Of a stretch of DNA of 64,000 nt, positions 1 through 8,718 are shown in pieces. Location: contig NZ_AP024828.1 of assembly GCF_019668465.1 (NCBI RefSeq), positions 1,612,001 through 1,676,000 of the forward strand, written 5' to 3'. How positions within the stretch are numbered: the stretch's first letter is position 1; each line of letters begins with the position of its first letter. The position numbers and the translations under genes are program-made. The stretch comes from Mycobacterium senriense (GTDB lineage Bacteria; Actinomycetota; Actinomycetes; Mycobacteriales; Mycobacteriaceae). A model generated the notes under the pieces. That model made no database searches and was not told the DNA's origin. It saw only the letters and a program-made list of their open reading frames with translations.

Positions 1-552
1 CGTCTGATGGCCGCGCAGCCGCCGGCACCCATGCCCACGCGGCGCAGCGGACCGGTGGTGGTGGACCGTCACAGCGACACAGAAGTGCTGGAAGGCTATG
101 CCGAAGCGCAGCTCGATGCTCTCAAATCAGTCATCGATCGGTTGCCTGCGACAACATCAAACGAATATGAGACGTATATTCTGTCTGTGATCGCGCAATG
201 CGTGAAGGCAGAGATGCTCGCCGCCAGTTCCTGGCGGGTGGCGGTGAACGCCGGCGCCGACTCGACCGGCCGGCTGATGGAGCATCTGCAAGCCCTGGAG
301 GCGACGCGTGCGGCGCTGTTGGAGCGGATGCCCACCAGCTTGAGCGCCCGTTTCGACCGGGCGTGCGCGCAGTCGTCGTTGCCGGAGACCATTATCGCGG
401 CACTGGTCGGCGTGGGTGTCGACGAGATGTGGGACATCCGCAACCGGGGGGTGATCGCGCCGGGTGCCCTCCCCCGCGTCCGTGCCTTCACCGACGCGGT
501 CGAGTCCGGTCAGAACGAGGCAGGCCAAGCCGACGACGAGGGGGCGCCGTGA
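1..552 (+). CDS. C-terminal part of Rv0023-like transcriptional regulator (5' end outside window)
   Basis: The frame is open from the first base and ends at TGA 550-552, so this is the C-terminal 183 codons of a longer gene. From memory, the segment closely matches the part of M. tuberculosis Rv0023 after its N-terminal Xre-type helix-turn-helix, so the DNA-binding half should lie upstream of the window. The visible part is a mostly helical, charged domain with no catalytic motif that I recognise. The next gene starts within its stop codon (GTGA overlap), indicating translational coupling with the NlpC/P60 gene. The internal ATG at 7 is unlikely to be the true start because the frame continues upstream. 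Confidence 0.8.
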   Translation, partial: RLMAAQPPAPMPTRRSGPVVVDRHSDTEVLEGYAEAQLDALKSVIDRLPATTSNEYETYILSVIAQCVKAEMLAASSWRVAVNAGADSTGRLMEHLQALEATRAALLERMPTSLSARFDRACAQSSLPETIIAALVGVGVDEMWDIRNRGVIAPGALPRVRAFTDAVESGQNEAGQADDEGAP

Positions 553-1370
553 GTCAAAGCGAAGTCGAGGCATTGAGCCGCGCCCATCAACTGTTCGCCG
601 GCAGCACGCATCCGTCGTCCCTGGCCGCGGGCACCGCGCACTACAGCAACGTGTTGCAGCAAGCCGCACGGCTGAGCGACAAGATGGCGCACGGCGGTTA
701 CCAACTCGCGGTGGACCACAGCCGGCAACGGCTTACCGAGGCGGCCGGCACCGACGCCGCGGCCACTGACGTCATCGCCGGCGCGCACCGCGATCGGGCA
801 CAGGCCCGCGACCTGACTCGAAGCGTGCTGGACGCGGCCCGGGCGGATGCCGATCTGCAGGTGACGCCACTGGCCCAGCGGGAGGCGATGCGGCGCCGCG
901 CGATTCGCCTGCGGGCCCAACGGGCGCACGTCTTGTCGGCGCGCTCGCGTGCGCGGCGGCGCTATGCGGAACTGTTGGCCTTGCGCTATCGGCTCCGGCA
1001 CGACCGTCGGCTCGGGCTGGCGGGATTGCCGAACGGCCGCGCCGCACTCGCGGTGCGTGCCGCCTTGTCGCGCTTAGGGCGACCGTATGTCTGGGGCGCG
1101 ACCGGCCCAGACCAGTTCGACTGTTCTGGGCTGGTGCAGTGGAGCTACGCGCAGGCCGGTATCCACCTGGACCGCACCACGTATCAGCAGATCAACGACG
1201 GCTTCCCGGTCGCCCGTTCCCAGGTGCGACCGGGTGATCTGGTGTTTCCGCACGCCGGCCATGTGCAGCTGGCGATCGGGAACAACCTGGTTGTGGAAGC
1301 GCCCTATTCGGGCGCCTCGGTGCGAATAAGCCGACTGGGCAACAACGTTGCGATCCGCCGAGCGATATGA
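549..1370 (+). CDS. NlpC/P60 family peptidoglycan hydrolase (Rv0024-like)
   Basis: 273 aa. The C-terminal third carries the NlpC/P60 fold: catalytic Cys about 192 in DCSGLV and His about 238 in GHVQLAIG. These enzymes cleave the D-Glu-to-diamino-acid bond of peptidoglycan stem peptides. The N-terminal 150 residues are helical and rich in Arg and Ala, probably a coiled-coil or targeting region. No conventional signal peptide is visible from the chosen GTG start, so export would need another route; the neighbours downstream look ESX-associated. The GTG at 549 is chosen because it overlaps the preceding stop codon; the same frame is open further upstream, but that would run through the Rv0023-like gene. 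Confidence 0.85.
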   Translation: MSQSEVEALSRAHQLFAGSTHPSSLAAGTAHYSNVLQQAARLSDKMAHGGYQLAVDHSRQRLTEAAGTDAAATDVIAGAHRDRAQARDLTRSVLDAARADADLQVTPLAQREAMRRRAIRLRAQRAHVLSARSRARRRYAELLALRYRLRHDRRLGLAGLPNGRAALAVRAALSRLGRPYVWGATGPDQFDCSGLVQWSYAQAGIHLDRTTYQQINDGFPVARSQVRPGDLVFPHAGHVQLAIGNNLVVEAPYSGASVRISRLGNNVAIRRAI

Positions 1371-1418
1371 CAACCCAAGACCGCCCGGCGATGCGGGCAC
1401 GACGAATGGGGTGAGCCG

Positions 1419-1784
1419 ATGCCGGAACAACAACCGGGGCCATCGTTAGAGGCAGTTGAGGCGCGGCGGTCGGCGCTGGCGAGTCAGCACGGCACCGCGT
1501 CGGAAGCCGATCGGGTGCTGACCGAGGTGCTGACGAGTGCTCACGAGGCAGCGCGCGAGAGCGTCCGGCGACTGGACTTCATCGCCGAGCAGATCGACCA
1601 CGCGACCGTGAACCAGGCGGACCTCGCGCTCGACACGCCCATGGGGGCGCGCGAGTTTCAGAAGTTCCTGATGGCCAAGCAACGCGAGATCGCCTCGGTC
1701 GTGACCGAAGCGCGCGAATTCGGCCAGGCGAAAAAGGCTGTGTTGCAGAGCCTTCGGGCTCAGTACGGCGCCGACAGCGGCTAG
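1419..1784 (+). CDS. DUF4226 family protein (Rv0025-like)
   Basis: 121 aa, all helical and charged, close in length to M. tuberculosis Rv0025. The C-terminal block DTPMGAREFQKFL followed by a long helix recurs in the next gene (DTPAGARDFQRFL), so the two share the DUF4226 module. The function is unknown. The neighbourhood of small helical proteins resembles ESX secretion-associated sets, which is inference. The ATG lies 48 bp after the NlpC/P60 stop and is preceded by a weak purine stretch. Confidence 0.8.
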   Translation: MPEQQPGPSLEAVEARRSALASQHGTASEADRVLTEVLTSAHEAARESVRRLDFIAEQIDHATVNQADLALDTPMGAREFQKFLMAKQREIASVVTEAREFGQAKKAVLQSLRAQYGADSG

Positions 1785-1829
1785 CCAGAACTAGTCCACA
1801 CCGTGCAATGCAGTGAATTGTCGATAGCT

Positions 1830-3371
1830 ATGCCCCTGAGTACTGTCGCCGAACATGGAGGGGTCGCGTCATTTTTGGCAGCAGCGTTCGAGCAGGCTGC
1901 GGCGCCGCCTGGCTGGCTGATGTCGGCATATGACGACCTGCTTGCCGCGGTGAAATACGTCCGAGACCGCACTGGTGATCCGAACGCATGGCAGACGGGA
2001 TTGGCGCCCGCCGAAGTGACCGCCGTGATCACCCCGACCACTCGGCCCGAACAGGTCGAGGCGATCCTGCGCAAGGTCCGCCAGCAGCACGCCGGCGTCT
2101 TCGGCGCCGCAACGGCGGCCAATCCGCCCGTGCAGCGGCCGTCCGCCGAAACCTCGGCACCGCCGGATCGCGAGACGGGCGCTGCGGCTGACGCCATCGC
2201 CAATGCCGAAGCTGCTCTTGCGCAACAGAACTCGGCGAGCTCGCAGCTGGACATGCAGGTGGTCTCGGCGATCCTGAACGCGCACCTGCGGGCCGTTGAC
2301 GGCAGAGAAACCCTGACCAAGTTGCAACACGAAACCGAAGCCGCGGTGCGGACCAGGTCAGACCTGGACACCCCGGCGGGGGCGCGGGATTTCCAGCGCT
2401 TCCTCATCGGCAAGCTCCGGGACATCCGCGAGGTAGTCCTGAACGCCAGCCTGGACGACACGTCGAAGTCAGCGCTGATGGCCTCCTGGACGTCGCTGTA
2501 CGACGCCTCCAAAGGCGAACCGCATGCGCCAGGCGAACAACCGCGGGCCGCGGTGCCGGTTGGTGATACATCCGCGGGCGGCGCGACCGATGATCTCGAC
2601 GCCGAAGTGGATCCGCTGTTGGACTCCTTGTTGGCCGACGATGACGACCTGTCCGGGGATGTCCTGGGGCCGGATCCCGGTGCCGGCGCGGCGATGCCCG
2701 CCGTACCGCAGCCGCCGATGGCGCCCGCCATGCCCAACTTCGGTGGGTCCCTGCCGGGGCTCGGCTCCATGCCGTCGATGGCCGGGTGGCAGCCCGGCGG
2801 CCTTCCGCTCTCCGGACCGGAAGGTGGCGACGGGACCGATCCGGCTGTTCAAGAACTGGCCGACGACGAGCTGCCGGACGACCAGGTCCAGGACCCGGGA
2901 GCGCGCGACGCCTCGGACGAGGCGGCTGACGGGACCGACGCCCAGGACGGCACGTCGTCGGATGAGTCGCCGGCCGGTCCGACACCGGTGACCTTGCCCG
3001 ACGGGGAAACGGTGACCGCCGCCAGCCCACAGTTGGCGGCCGCGATCACGGCCGCCGTCGCCGGTACCCCGATAGCCGAGGCCTTCCAACAGCAGGGAAT
3101 GACCATTCCCCCACCGGGAACCGCGGTGTCCAGCCCCGTCGATGCCCTACAGGTGGCACCCGGCGACATCGGGATGCTCACCGATCGTCACGCGCTCGCC
3201 CTCGGCTCCGGCAAGGCGCTTCTCGATGGCCAAATTCAGCACATCGCCACCGTGAGCGGGCCGACCTTCTTAGGCTGGGAGCATCCGCCGGCGGCGGCCG
3301 CGGCAATACCGACGCCGGCCAAGCCTGACCCACCGACACCTACCCGGCCGGCGACTTCGTCGACCACCTGA
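1830..3371 (+). CDS. DUF4226-containing acidic proline-rich protein (Rv0026-like)
   Basis: About 513 aa from ATG 1830; an upstream GTG at 1803 in the same frame would add nine residues, and neither has a strong ribosome-binding site. Layout: an N-terminal helical domain (about 1-110), an Ala/Pro/Gln linker, a DUF4226 helical domain around residues 130-220 with DTPAGARDFQRFL, a long acidic disordered stretch (Asp, Glu, Pro, Gly) to about 390, then a conserved C-terminal block with GDIGMLTDRHALALGSGKAL. It is longer than the roughly 450 residues I recall for Rv0026, mainly through the disordered linker. This architecture resembles secreted or cell-envelope mycobacterial proteins, but no function can be assigned. 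Confidence 0.75.
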   Translation: MPLSTVAEHGGVASFLAAAFEQAAAPPGWLMSAYDDLLAAVKYVRDRTGDPNAWQTGLAPAEVTAVITPTTRPEQVEAILRKVRQQHAGVFGAATAANPPVQRPSAETSAPPDRETGAAADAIANAEAALAQQNSASSQLDMQVVSAILNAHLRAVDGRETLTKLQHETEAAVRTRSDLDTPAGARDFQRFLIGKLRDIREVVLNASLDDTSKSALMASWTSLYDASKGEPHAPGEQPRAAVPVGDTSAGGATDDLDAEVDPLLDSLLADDDDLSGDVLGPDPGAGAAMPAVPQPPMAPAMPNFGGSLPGLGSMPSMAGWQPGGLPLSGPEGGDGTDPAVQELADDELPDDQVQDPGARDASDEAADGTDAQDGTSSDESPAGPTPVTLPDGETVTAASPQLAAAITAAVAGTPIAEAFQQQGMTIPPPGTAVSSPVDALQVAPGDIGMLTDRHALALGSGKALLDGQIQHIATVSGPTFLGWEHPPAAAAAIPTPAKPDPPTPTRPATSSTT

Positions 3372-3421
3372 CAAAAATGAATCCGCCGGCACAACCGGCG
3401 GTCGTCAACAGGAGACAGCGG

Positions 3422-3739
3422 ATGGCAGATTCAATTCATGTAGTGCCTGCGCACCTACGTCAGGCTGCCGCGCATCACCAGGACACCTCGGAGTACTTGC
3501 GTACCGTTCCTTCGTCGCATGCGGCGATTCAAGAGAGCCTCGATTCGCTCGGGCCGATCTTCAGTGAACTGCGCGACGCGGGCCGGGAGCTGCTGGAGCT
3601 TCGACGCCAGTGTTATGAGCAGCAAGCTGCTGACCACGCGGATCTGGCCGACAAACTGACGGTTTCGGCGACGATGTGGGAGCAGCACGAGCAGGAGGCG
3701 GCAGGGAAGTTCGGCGACATCGTCGACCGCGGTCGATGA
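3422..3739 (+). CDS. Small ESX-type helical protein (Rv0027-like)
   Basis: 105 aa, the length I recall for Rv0027. The start is ATG 3422, chosen because AGGAG sits 6-8 nt upstream; the frame also opens earlier at 3377 but without such a site. The sequence is a two-helix, WXG100/EspC-like pattern with heptad-like spacing and no membrane segment. A Trp (in MWEQHE) lies near the end of the second helix. Its stop overlaps the start of the next gene (ATGA), so the two are translated together. A role as an ESX-secreted partner is inferred from size and fold only. Confidence 0.8.
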   Translation: MADSIHVVPAHLRQAAAHHQDTSEYLRTVPSSHAAIQESLDSLGPIFSELRDAGRELLELRRQCYEQQAADHADLADKLTVSATMWEQHEQEAAGKFGDIVDRGR

Positions 3740-4047
3740 CCGACGCGAATCCCGCTTTCGACACCGTTCACCCGAGTGGACACATCCTCGTCCGCTCTTG
3801 CCGCGGCGGCTATATGCACAGCGTCGCGCTGAGTGAAGAGGCGATGGAAACCGACGCCGAGACGTTGGCGCAGGGCATCCTGCTGACCGCCGACGTGTCT
3901 TGCCTCAAAGCGTTGCTGGAAATTCGCGACGAGATTGTCGCGGCGGGGCACACTCCGTCCGCGGAGGTTCCGACCCCCCGAGATCTCGATGCGGCCATCG
4001 AAAAGTTGCTGGCGCACAAACTGCGTCGCCGCAGCGGTGTGATTTAA
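3736..4047 (+). CDS. Conserved small protein (Rv0028-like)
   Basis: 103 aa, with ATG 3736 inside the stop codon of the preceding gene. Residues 15-45 (HPSGHILVRSCRGGYMHSVAL) look like a beta-rich segment, followed by helices. This matches YbaB/EspG-partner-like small proteins in mycobacterial gene clusters, but I do not recognise a defined domain. It pairs with the 105-aa gene upstream through the 4-bp overlap. It ends 23 bp before the convergent 47-aa gene. Confidence 0.75.
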   Translation: MTDANPAFDTVHPSGHILVRSCRGGYMHSVALSEEAMETDAETLAQGILLTADVSCLKALLEIRDEIVAAGHTPSAEVPTPRDLDAAIEKLLAHKLRRRSGVI

Positions 4048-4070
4048 GGGCTTTCAGGCGAGCTGCCGGC

Positions 4071-4214
4071 CTAGCGCAACCACGGCTTAGCCGCGCTGGG
4101 ATCAGGGGCGATACCGGTCGGCGGCTCTATCGGATTGGGGCCGAACAACTCTCGCGCGCGAGCGAGCATGGCGCGCACCTCGTCGAGTTGCTGCTGCAGT
4201 GCAGAATCAGCCAT
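4071..4214 (-). CDS. 47-aa hypothetical protein, probably leaderless
   Basis: A small frame on the minus strand from ATG 4214 to TAG 4071. The first half is an amphipathic helix (ADSALQQQLDEVRAMLARAR) and the second a Pro-rich tail ending in KPWLR. The coding call rests on the predicted helix, normal mycobacterial codon use, and a -10 element (TAGCGT, 4226-4221) exactly six bases before the ATG, the layout of a leaderless mycobacterial mRNA. No ribosome-binding site is needed in that case. It is divergent from the Rv0029-like gene and convergent with the Rv0028-like gene. The function is unknown. Confidence 0.6.
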   Translation of the reverse strand: MADSALQQQLDEVRAMLARARELFGPNPIEPPTGIAPDPSAAKPWLR

Positions 4215-4220
4215 GCCCTT

Positions 4221-4226
4221 ACGCTA
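4221..4226 (-). promoter_or_regulatory. -10 element of leaderless 47-aa gene
   Basis: On the minus strand this reads TAGCGT, matching the mycobacterial TAnnnT -10 consensus, with exactly six bases to the ATG at 4214. Transcription would begin at or next to the A of the start codon. Confidence 0.5.
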
Positions 4227-4284
4227 CCCAGGGCCTTGCGAGCGCACAATTCACTGACCGCACAAGTCGCCCGCCGGGTCCCGG

Positions 4285-4290
4285 TACGCT
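4285..4290 (+). promoter_or_regulatory. -10 element for leaderless Rv0029-like gene
   Basis: TACGCT, six bases before GTG 4297. This supports a leaderless transcript and decides the start codon, since no Shine-Dalgarno sequence precedes it. It is divergent from the -10 at 4221-4226. Confidence 0.5.
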
Positions 4291-4296
4291 TAGCCG

Positions 4297-5994
4297 GTGG
4301 CGGTCTTCGGTCGGATGTCGGCGCGCCAGCGCCTCCGGAGAGCTACCCGGGAATCACTGGCGACGCCGGCTTTCAGCTCCCCTATCGACTGCACCCCGTG
4401 GGTGACAGGCGGGTTGTGGCCTGCCGAATTGTCGACTGTGACGCCCGAAACCGCCACCCTCGCTGAGTATCTCAAGGCTGACCTGGAGCGAATTGCTCGC
4501 GCCGCCAACGACGAACTGAAGTTGATCAAGCGATCGGGAATGACCGACCCTTCCCGTCAGGCGGCGGAGGCGCGCGTCATCGACGCCGCCCGCGGCCGTG
4601 CGGTGCGCCGAGTCGAATCGACGATCCGCTATTTGCATGCGGTGCAGAGCGGAGCCCGGCCCCCCGCGGCTCCCCCACCGAGGGTCGAGCCGTCGGACAC
4701 GGACCTGCAAAAGACGCAGGTGCTGCCGGCAATCCGCGAGGTGAAGCCGGTCGCCGAGGCGCGCCCACCGAGCCCGCCCGAGTCGGTCCCGCGGCCGGGC
4801 AGAAGGCGCCGCCGAGAGTCCGCGGAAGAGGCCGTCACCGACACCGCTACACCGCAGGCAGCTGGGCCGAAGGCCCGTGCGGACGACGCGGCCCGCCGCA
4901 GCGCCGATGCGTCAGATCTCGACGAGACGCAAGTCATCCCGGTGATCAGGGAGGAGCCGGTTTCGCCGATGCCGGCGGATCCCGCGCCCCCGGAGCTGAC
5001 CGACTCCGGTCGTCACCACGCGATCGTCGACCCGGGCGACGAGGACGAGCCGCAGGCGGCGGCGCCCGAGCACGAGCCTCCCGGTGCCGTCGATGCGCCG
5101 CATCTCGAGGAGACGCAGGTCATCCCGGTGGTCACGCGGACGGAGCCGGTGTTCGAGGCGCCAGCGCAGCGCGCGCCCGAGCCGGCCCCGGACCAGGCCG
5201 ATTCCGGTCGCCACCACGCGGTCGTCGACGAGCCGGCCGTCGCGAAGGCGGAGCCGGTCCCGCAGGAACCCGCGGCGGCCGACGTGGCCCTCGCGGCGGC
5301 CGACGTCGCTCCCGCCGTCGAGGCCGACACGGCCGCGTTCGCCGCCGCCGGGCCGCAGATCGAAAAGCCAACGCCGCCAACACGATCCGACGGCGAGCGG
5401 CTGAATCGGCTACTGGAGTTCGTGGTCCGGCAGGAGCCACGCGTGAATTGGGCGATCGGAGAGCGCGCCGACGGGACGACCGTGCTCGTCACCGACCTCG
5501 CTCACGGGTGGATCCCGTCCGGCATCACCCTTCCGGCGGGCGTGCGGTTGTTGGAGCCCGAGCGGCGCACCGGCAGGGTTGCCGCGCTGATCGGAGAAAC
5601 GGCGCGCGTCGTCACTTACGCTCCCGGTGATTCGCTACGCCGCTCGGTCGACTTCGCCGCGACCAGGTCGTCGGTGGAGCCTCGCACCCTGCCCGCGATC
5701 GATGATTTGGCGAACGTGCTCAGCGCGGCCACCCGCGGACGTGCCGAGCTGCCCAAGATCGTGCCGAGGTTGGCAGAGGCCGCCGCCGCGGGAACGGTCA
5801 TCGTCGACCAGGAGGTCGACGTGCTGCGGGTACACCTCGATACCGCGCGCTACCAACTCCTCGTTCAGTACCCGAACGTCAATCCCGCGCTTCTGCTCAA
5901 GTGCCTGTTGATGGCCGCGACCGAGGGGATCGCCAGCGGCGACGCGGTGTCGGCGAACTATCACCTCGCCTGGTATCAAAAGCTCGGCGGGTGA
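4297..5994 (+). CDS. DUF5631/5632-type protein with expanded repeat linker (Rv0029-like)
   Basis: 565 aa. The N-terminal helical domain (1-110) and the C-terminal globular domain (about 365-565, from ERLNRLLEFVVRQ to WYQKLGG) are the conserved parts. The C-terminal part matches my recollection of Rv0029, annotated with DUF5631/DUF5632. Between them is an acidic, Pro/Ala-rich disordered linker, which explains why the protein is some 200 residues longer than the roughly 365 aa that I recall for Rv0029. The linker holds three related blocks with the core TQV(I/L)P, two of them followed by SGRHHA(I/V)VD. No membrane segment or catalytic motif is seen. It is downstream of ESX-like small genes and upstream of the DUF2710 gene. 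Confidence 0.8.
   Translation: MAVFGRMSARQRLRRATRESLATPAFSSPIDCTPWVTGGLWPAELSTVTPETATLAEYLKADLERIARAANDELKLIKRSGMTDPSRQAAEARVIDAARGRAVRRVESTIRYLHAVQSGARPPAAPPPRVEPSDTDLQKTQVLPAIREVKPVAEARPPSPPESVPRPGRRRRRESAEEAVTDTATPQAAGPKARADDAARRSADASDLDETQVIPVIREEPVSPMPADPAPPELTDSGRHHAIVDPGDEDEPQAAAPEHEPPGAVDAPHLEETQVIPVVTRTEPVFEAPAQRAPEPAPDQADSGRHHAVVDEPAVAKAEPVPQEPAAADVALAAADVAPAVEADTAAFAAAGPQIEKPTPPTRSDGERLNRLLEFVVRQEPRVNWAIGERADGTTVLVTDLAHGWIPSGITLPAGVRLLEPERRTGRVAALIGETARVVTYAPGDSLRRSVDFAATRSSVEPRTLPAIDDLANVLSAATRGRAELPKIVPRLAEAAAAGTVIVDQEVDVLRVHLDTARYQLLVQYPNVNPALLLKCLLMAATEGIASGDAVSANYHLAWYQKLGG
4915..5229 (+). repeat. Two imperfect in-frame repeats in the Rv0029-like linker
   Basis: Unit A (4915-5031) and unit B (5101-5229) each encode a D/E-rich start, ETQVIPV, a Pro-rich spacer and SGRHHA(I/V)VD. 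A third, partial copy of the first half (KTQVLPAIREVKPV) lies at about 4709-4755. Confidence 0.7.
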
Positions 5995-6063
5995 ACCCCC
6001 GGTAGGCCGGTCGCAAACCTGTTCGCGTATGAATTGACGCTGGTCGGAGGGGTCGACGATACT

Positions 6064-6387
6064 GTGATGGTGGCGGGTTCGGGCAGTCGCGCGAATCTCA
6101 GCGAGAAGGATCTCGTCGAATCGGTTCTTCGGGAACTGAGCGAGGCGGCCGACAAGTGGGAAGCCCTCGTGGCGCAGGCCCAAGCCGTCACCTACAGCGT
6201 CGACCTCGGCGACGTCCACGCGGTCGCGAATTCCGATGGCCGGTTACTCAAACTGACTCTGCATCCCGGGGTGATGACCGGGTACGGCCACGGGGAGCTG
6301 GCCGAAAGGCTGAACCTGGCGATTGCCGCGCTGCGCGAGGAGGCCGAGGCCGAGAACCGGGCGAGTTACGGCGGCCCGCTGCACTGA
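6064..6387 (+). CDS. DUF2710 family protein (Rv0030-like)
   Basis: About 107 aa. The core ITYSVDLGDVHAVANSDG-type block seen here (VTYSVDLGDVHAVANSDGR) is what I recall from Rv0030 and its DUF2710 family. The fold is YbaB-like: helix, beta sheet, helix. The start is uncertain: GGAGGGG at 6046-6052 precedes GTG 6064 by 11 nt and ATG 6067 by 14 nt, while a TTG at 6034 lies upstream of that site. The function is unknown. It sits 70 bp after the Rv0029-like gene in the same direction and probably shares its transcript. Confidence 0.75.
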   Translation: MMVAGSGSRANLSEKDLVESVLRELSEAADKWEALVAQAQAVTYSVDLGDVHAVANSDGRLLKLTLHPGVMTGYGHGELAERLNLAIAALREEAEAENRASYGGPLH

Positions 6388-6461
6388 CGCGTGCTCCCCA
6401 CGCGCTCACCGACCGGTGCTCGACCTGATGGGCCCCGGCTCTCTTCGCGCGCTTCACGCGC

Positions 6462-7235
6462 TCATCGACCGGTGCCGGGTAGCCCCGCGAAAGCCTGCGC
6501 GATCTGCAACCACCGCTGGGCGTCGGCGCCTTGGGCGGTGATGTCGAGGGCACTCAACGGGCGGCGCTGGGTGACCAGGTAGCAGAAATCCTCCGCCGAC
6601 CCACTGACCCGCTGCTCGGCGTCGGGTGGCCCCCAGGACCAGGTATCGCCGGCGGGCCCGCGCAGCTCGACCAGGAACGGCTCGGCCGGTGGCGCCAGAT
6701 TGTTGACGGCGAAAGCGAAGTCGCGGGTGCGTACCCCAAGGTGAGCGATCGACCGCAGGCGCTCGGTCGCGGGCCGCGTCACGCCCAGGCTGTCGGCGAC
6801 ATCGAGGCCGTGTGCCCAGGTCTCCATCAGGCGCGCGGTGGCCATCGACCCCGCACTCATCGGCGGGCCGAACCACGGCAGCTTGCGGCCGGGCTGCACC
6901 GTGAGAAGCGCGTCGTGCAGCCGTGCCCGGGTAACCCGCCAGTCCGCGAGCAACGCGGCCGGCTCCAGCGCGGACAGCTCCTCGGCGCCCTTGTCGACGA
7001 AACCCGCCGGGTCGGCGGCCGCGCCCGCCAAAACCTCGGCGAAGCCGGCCTCGTCGGTGACCGCGATCAGGGCGACCCGATCCGTCCACAGCAGGTGGCC
7101 GATCTGGTGTGCGATGGTCCACCCGGGCGCCGGTGTGGGGTCGCCCCAGCGGTCGGGCGGCAACGGCGCGACCAGCTCGTCGAGCGCGTCGCTTTCGGCG
7201 CGCAAATCGTCGACCATGGGCGCGGGGCCGGTCAT
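6462..7235 (-). CDS. TIGR03084/maleylpyruvate isomerase-like DinB-fold protein (Rv0036c-like)
   Basis: 257 aa, the same length as I recall for Rv0036c. The N-terminal half is the DinB/mycothiol-dependent maleylpyruvate isomerase helical bundle, with metal-ligand His residues in [12 protein letters not shown] (about residue 45) and in [12 protein letters not shown] (about residue 145). The C-terminal half (SCP2-like, [20 protein letters not shown]) is the usual partner domain. Such proteins use mycothiol or bind metal; the substrate is unknown. The start ATG 7235 was chosen over the longer frame because it gives the family length. It sits upstream of, and is not coupled to, the convergent DUF2710 gene. 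Confidence 0.8.
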   Translation of the reverse strand: MTGPAPMVDDLRAESDALDELVAPLPPDRWGDPTPAPGWTIAHQIGHLLWTDRVALIAVTDEAGFAEVLAGAAADPAGFVDKGAEELSALEPAALLADWRVTRARLHDALLTVQPGRKLPWFGPPMSAGSMATARLMETWAHGLDVADSLGVTRPATERLRSIAHLGVRTRDFAFAVNNLAPPAEPFLVELRGPAGDTWSWGPPDAEQRVSGSAEDFCYLVTQRRPLSALDITAQGADAQRWLQIAQAFAGLPGTGR

Positions 7236-7285
7236 CGCAGCCCTCGATTGTCGGCAGCGGCCATCGGACAAATCACGTCTGTACC

Positions 7286-8587
7286 TTAACGATCGTTGGC
7301 TTGCTCGCCGCGGCGCCCGATGACGCTGTGCACGGCCAGTCCGATCAGGTAGAGCACCGATCCGACCAGCGCGAATGCGGGTGCGTGCCCGTCGTCGGGA
7401 ATCAGGGCGCCGGCCACCGTGATCGAGACGATGAACGCAACCCAGAACAGCGCGTCCTGCACGGCGAACACATGCCCGCGAAGAGCGTCGTCGACGTCCA
7501 TCTGGATTGCGGTGTCGGCGCACAGCTTGACCATCTGACCGGTGACGCCGAGCAGGAAGCCGCACGCGACCATGACCGGGAGAAGCAGCTGGGCGCCGGC
7601 AACTTCGATGATCGCCGACGCCGCCAACGCGCCGTTGGCCGTCGCGTAGCGCCCCCAGCGGCGGATGGCGGGCGGCGTCAGGACGTTGGCCAGGAAGGCG
7701 CCAAGGCCAGCGGCGCCGAAGAACAGTAAGGCGGTGCCGAATCCCCCGCCCTCGAGGTTGGGCATGTGGTGCACCAGCAATAAGACCAGCAGCGAGTTGA
7801 TGCCGATGACCATCCGGTGGGCGGCCAAGCCGGACAGAGTGGCGGCCACCGTGGGACGCTGCGCCACCGTCCGTGCGCCATGCAGCCAGCCGGTGATCAC
7901 CGCGTAAAAGACCGGCCCGTGGATCGCTCGCCAGGTGTCGTCGGGCCCCAACACCCGCGCACCGAACCGCAAGGACAACAGCAACGCGATCGACACGGGA
8001 ACCGCCGTGAGGAATACGATCGCCGAGGCGCCCTTGTCGCTGGACCCGAAGATGAACCGGGGCACCAGCATGAAGTTTGCGCCGACGAATGCCGCGATGG
8101 CCCCGGTCGCGGTGGCAACCGAGTTCATCGTCACCACCTGCTCGCGCGGCACCACATGCGGCAGCGACGCCGACAGCCCGGACCCGACGAAGCGGGCCAG
8201 GCCGTTGGCGAACAGGGCCCCCAGCAACAGCGGCAGATCACCGGCTCGCACCGCCAGAATGGTGCCGATCGCGGCGAACAGGATCAGCCTGCCCACGTTG
8301 GCGCCGACGAGCACCAGCCGCCGGTCCCATCGGTCCATCAGCGCACCAGCGAACGGACCGAGCAGCGAATACGGCAAGAACAGGACCGTGAAGGCGCGCG
8401 CTATGGCGAGAGGATCGGCGGCCCGATCCGGGCTGAACAGCAGGGCGCCGGCCAGCGCCGCCTGAAACAAGCCGTCACCGAATTGGCTCGCAATTCGCAC
8501 CTGCAGCAGCCGCCAGAAATCCGGCAAACCACGCACGGACCGCCAAATCTCGACGGGTGCACTGGACTGCATCCGGGTTGGGATCAC
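7286..8587 (-). CDS. MFS transporter (Rv0037c-like)
   Basis: 433 aa with about twelve hydrophobic segments, typical of the major facilitator superfamily. The loop [18 protein letters not shown] after the second segment matches the MFS loop 2-3 signature (GxxxDRxGRR-like). Family members export drugs or metabolites by proton antiport; the substrate cannot be read here. It lies just upstream of the Rv0036c-like gene on the same strand (50-bp gap), so the two may form one transcript. The length agrees with Rv0037c. Confidence 0.8.
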   Translation of the reverse strand: MIPTRMQSSAPVEIWRSVRGLPDFWRLLQVRIASQFGDGLFQAALAGALLFSPDRAADPLAIARAFTVLFLPYSLLGPFAGALMDRWDRRLVLVGANVGRLILFAAIGTILAVRAGDLPLLLGALFANGLARFVGSGLSASLPHVVPREQVVTMNSVATATGAIAAFVGANFMLVPRFIFGSSDKGASAIVFLTAVPVSIALLLSLRFGARVLGPDDTWRAIHGPVFYAVITGWLHGARTVAQRPTVAATLSGLAAHRMVIGINSLLVLLLVHHMPNLEGGGFGTALLFFGAAGLGAFLANVLTPPAIRRWGRYATANGALAASAIIEVAGAQLLLPVMVACGFLLGVTGQMVKLCADTAIQMDVDDALRGHVFAVQDALFWVAFIVSITVAGALIPDDGHAPAFALVGSVLYLIGLAVHSVIGRRGEQANDR

Positions 8588-8718
8588 CGAAACCGACTTC
8601 CACGATTGGGGCTGGCAAAGCTCGCGCGATCAGAGCCGTCCCAACCACAGTACAAATCTCCGTGGTCCACCCTCTCGATTGCCCTGGGCCACGATCCGCT
8701 GGATGCGATGATGGTGAG

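Noticed and set aside
198-548. Upstream extension of the NlpC/P60 gene in its own frame
   Set aside because: The frame is open to 198 but overlaps the Rv0023-like gene and has no domain. The GTG at 549 with a GTGA overlap gives the expected length.
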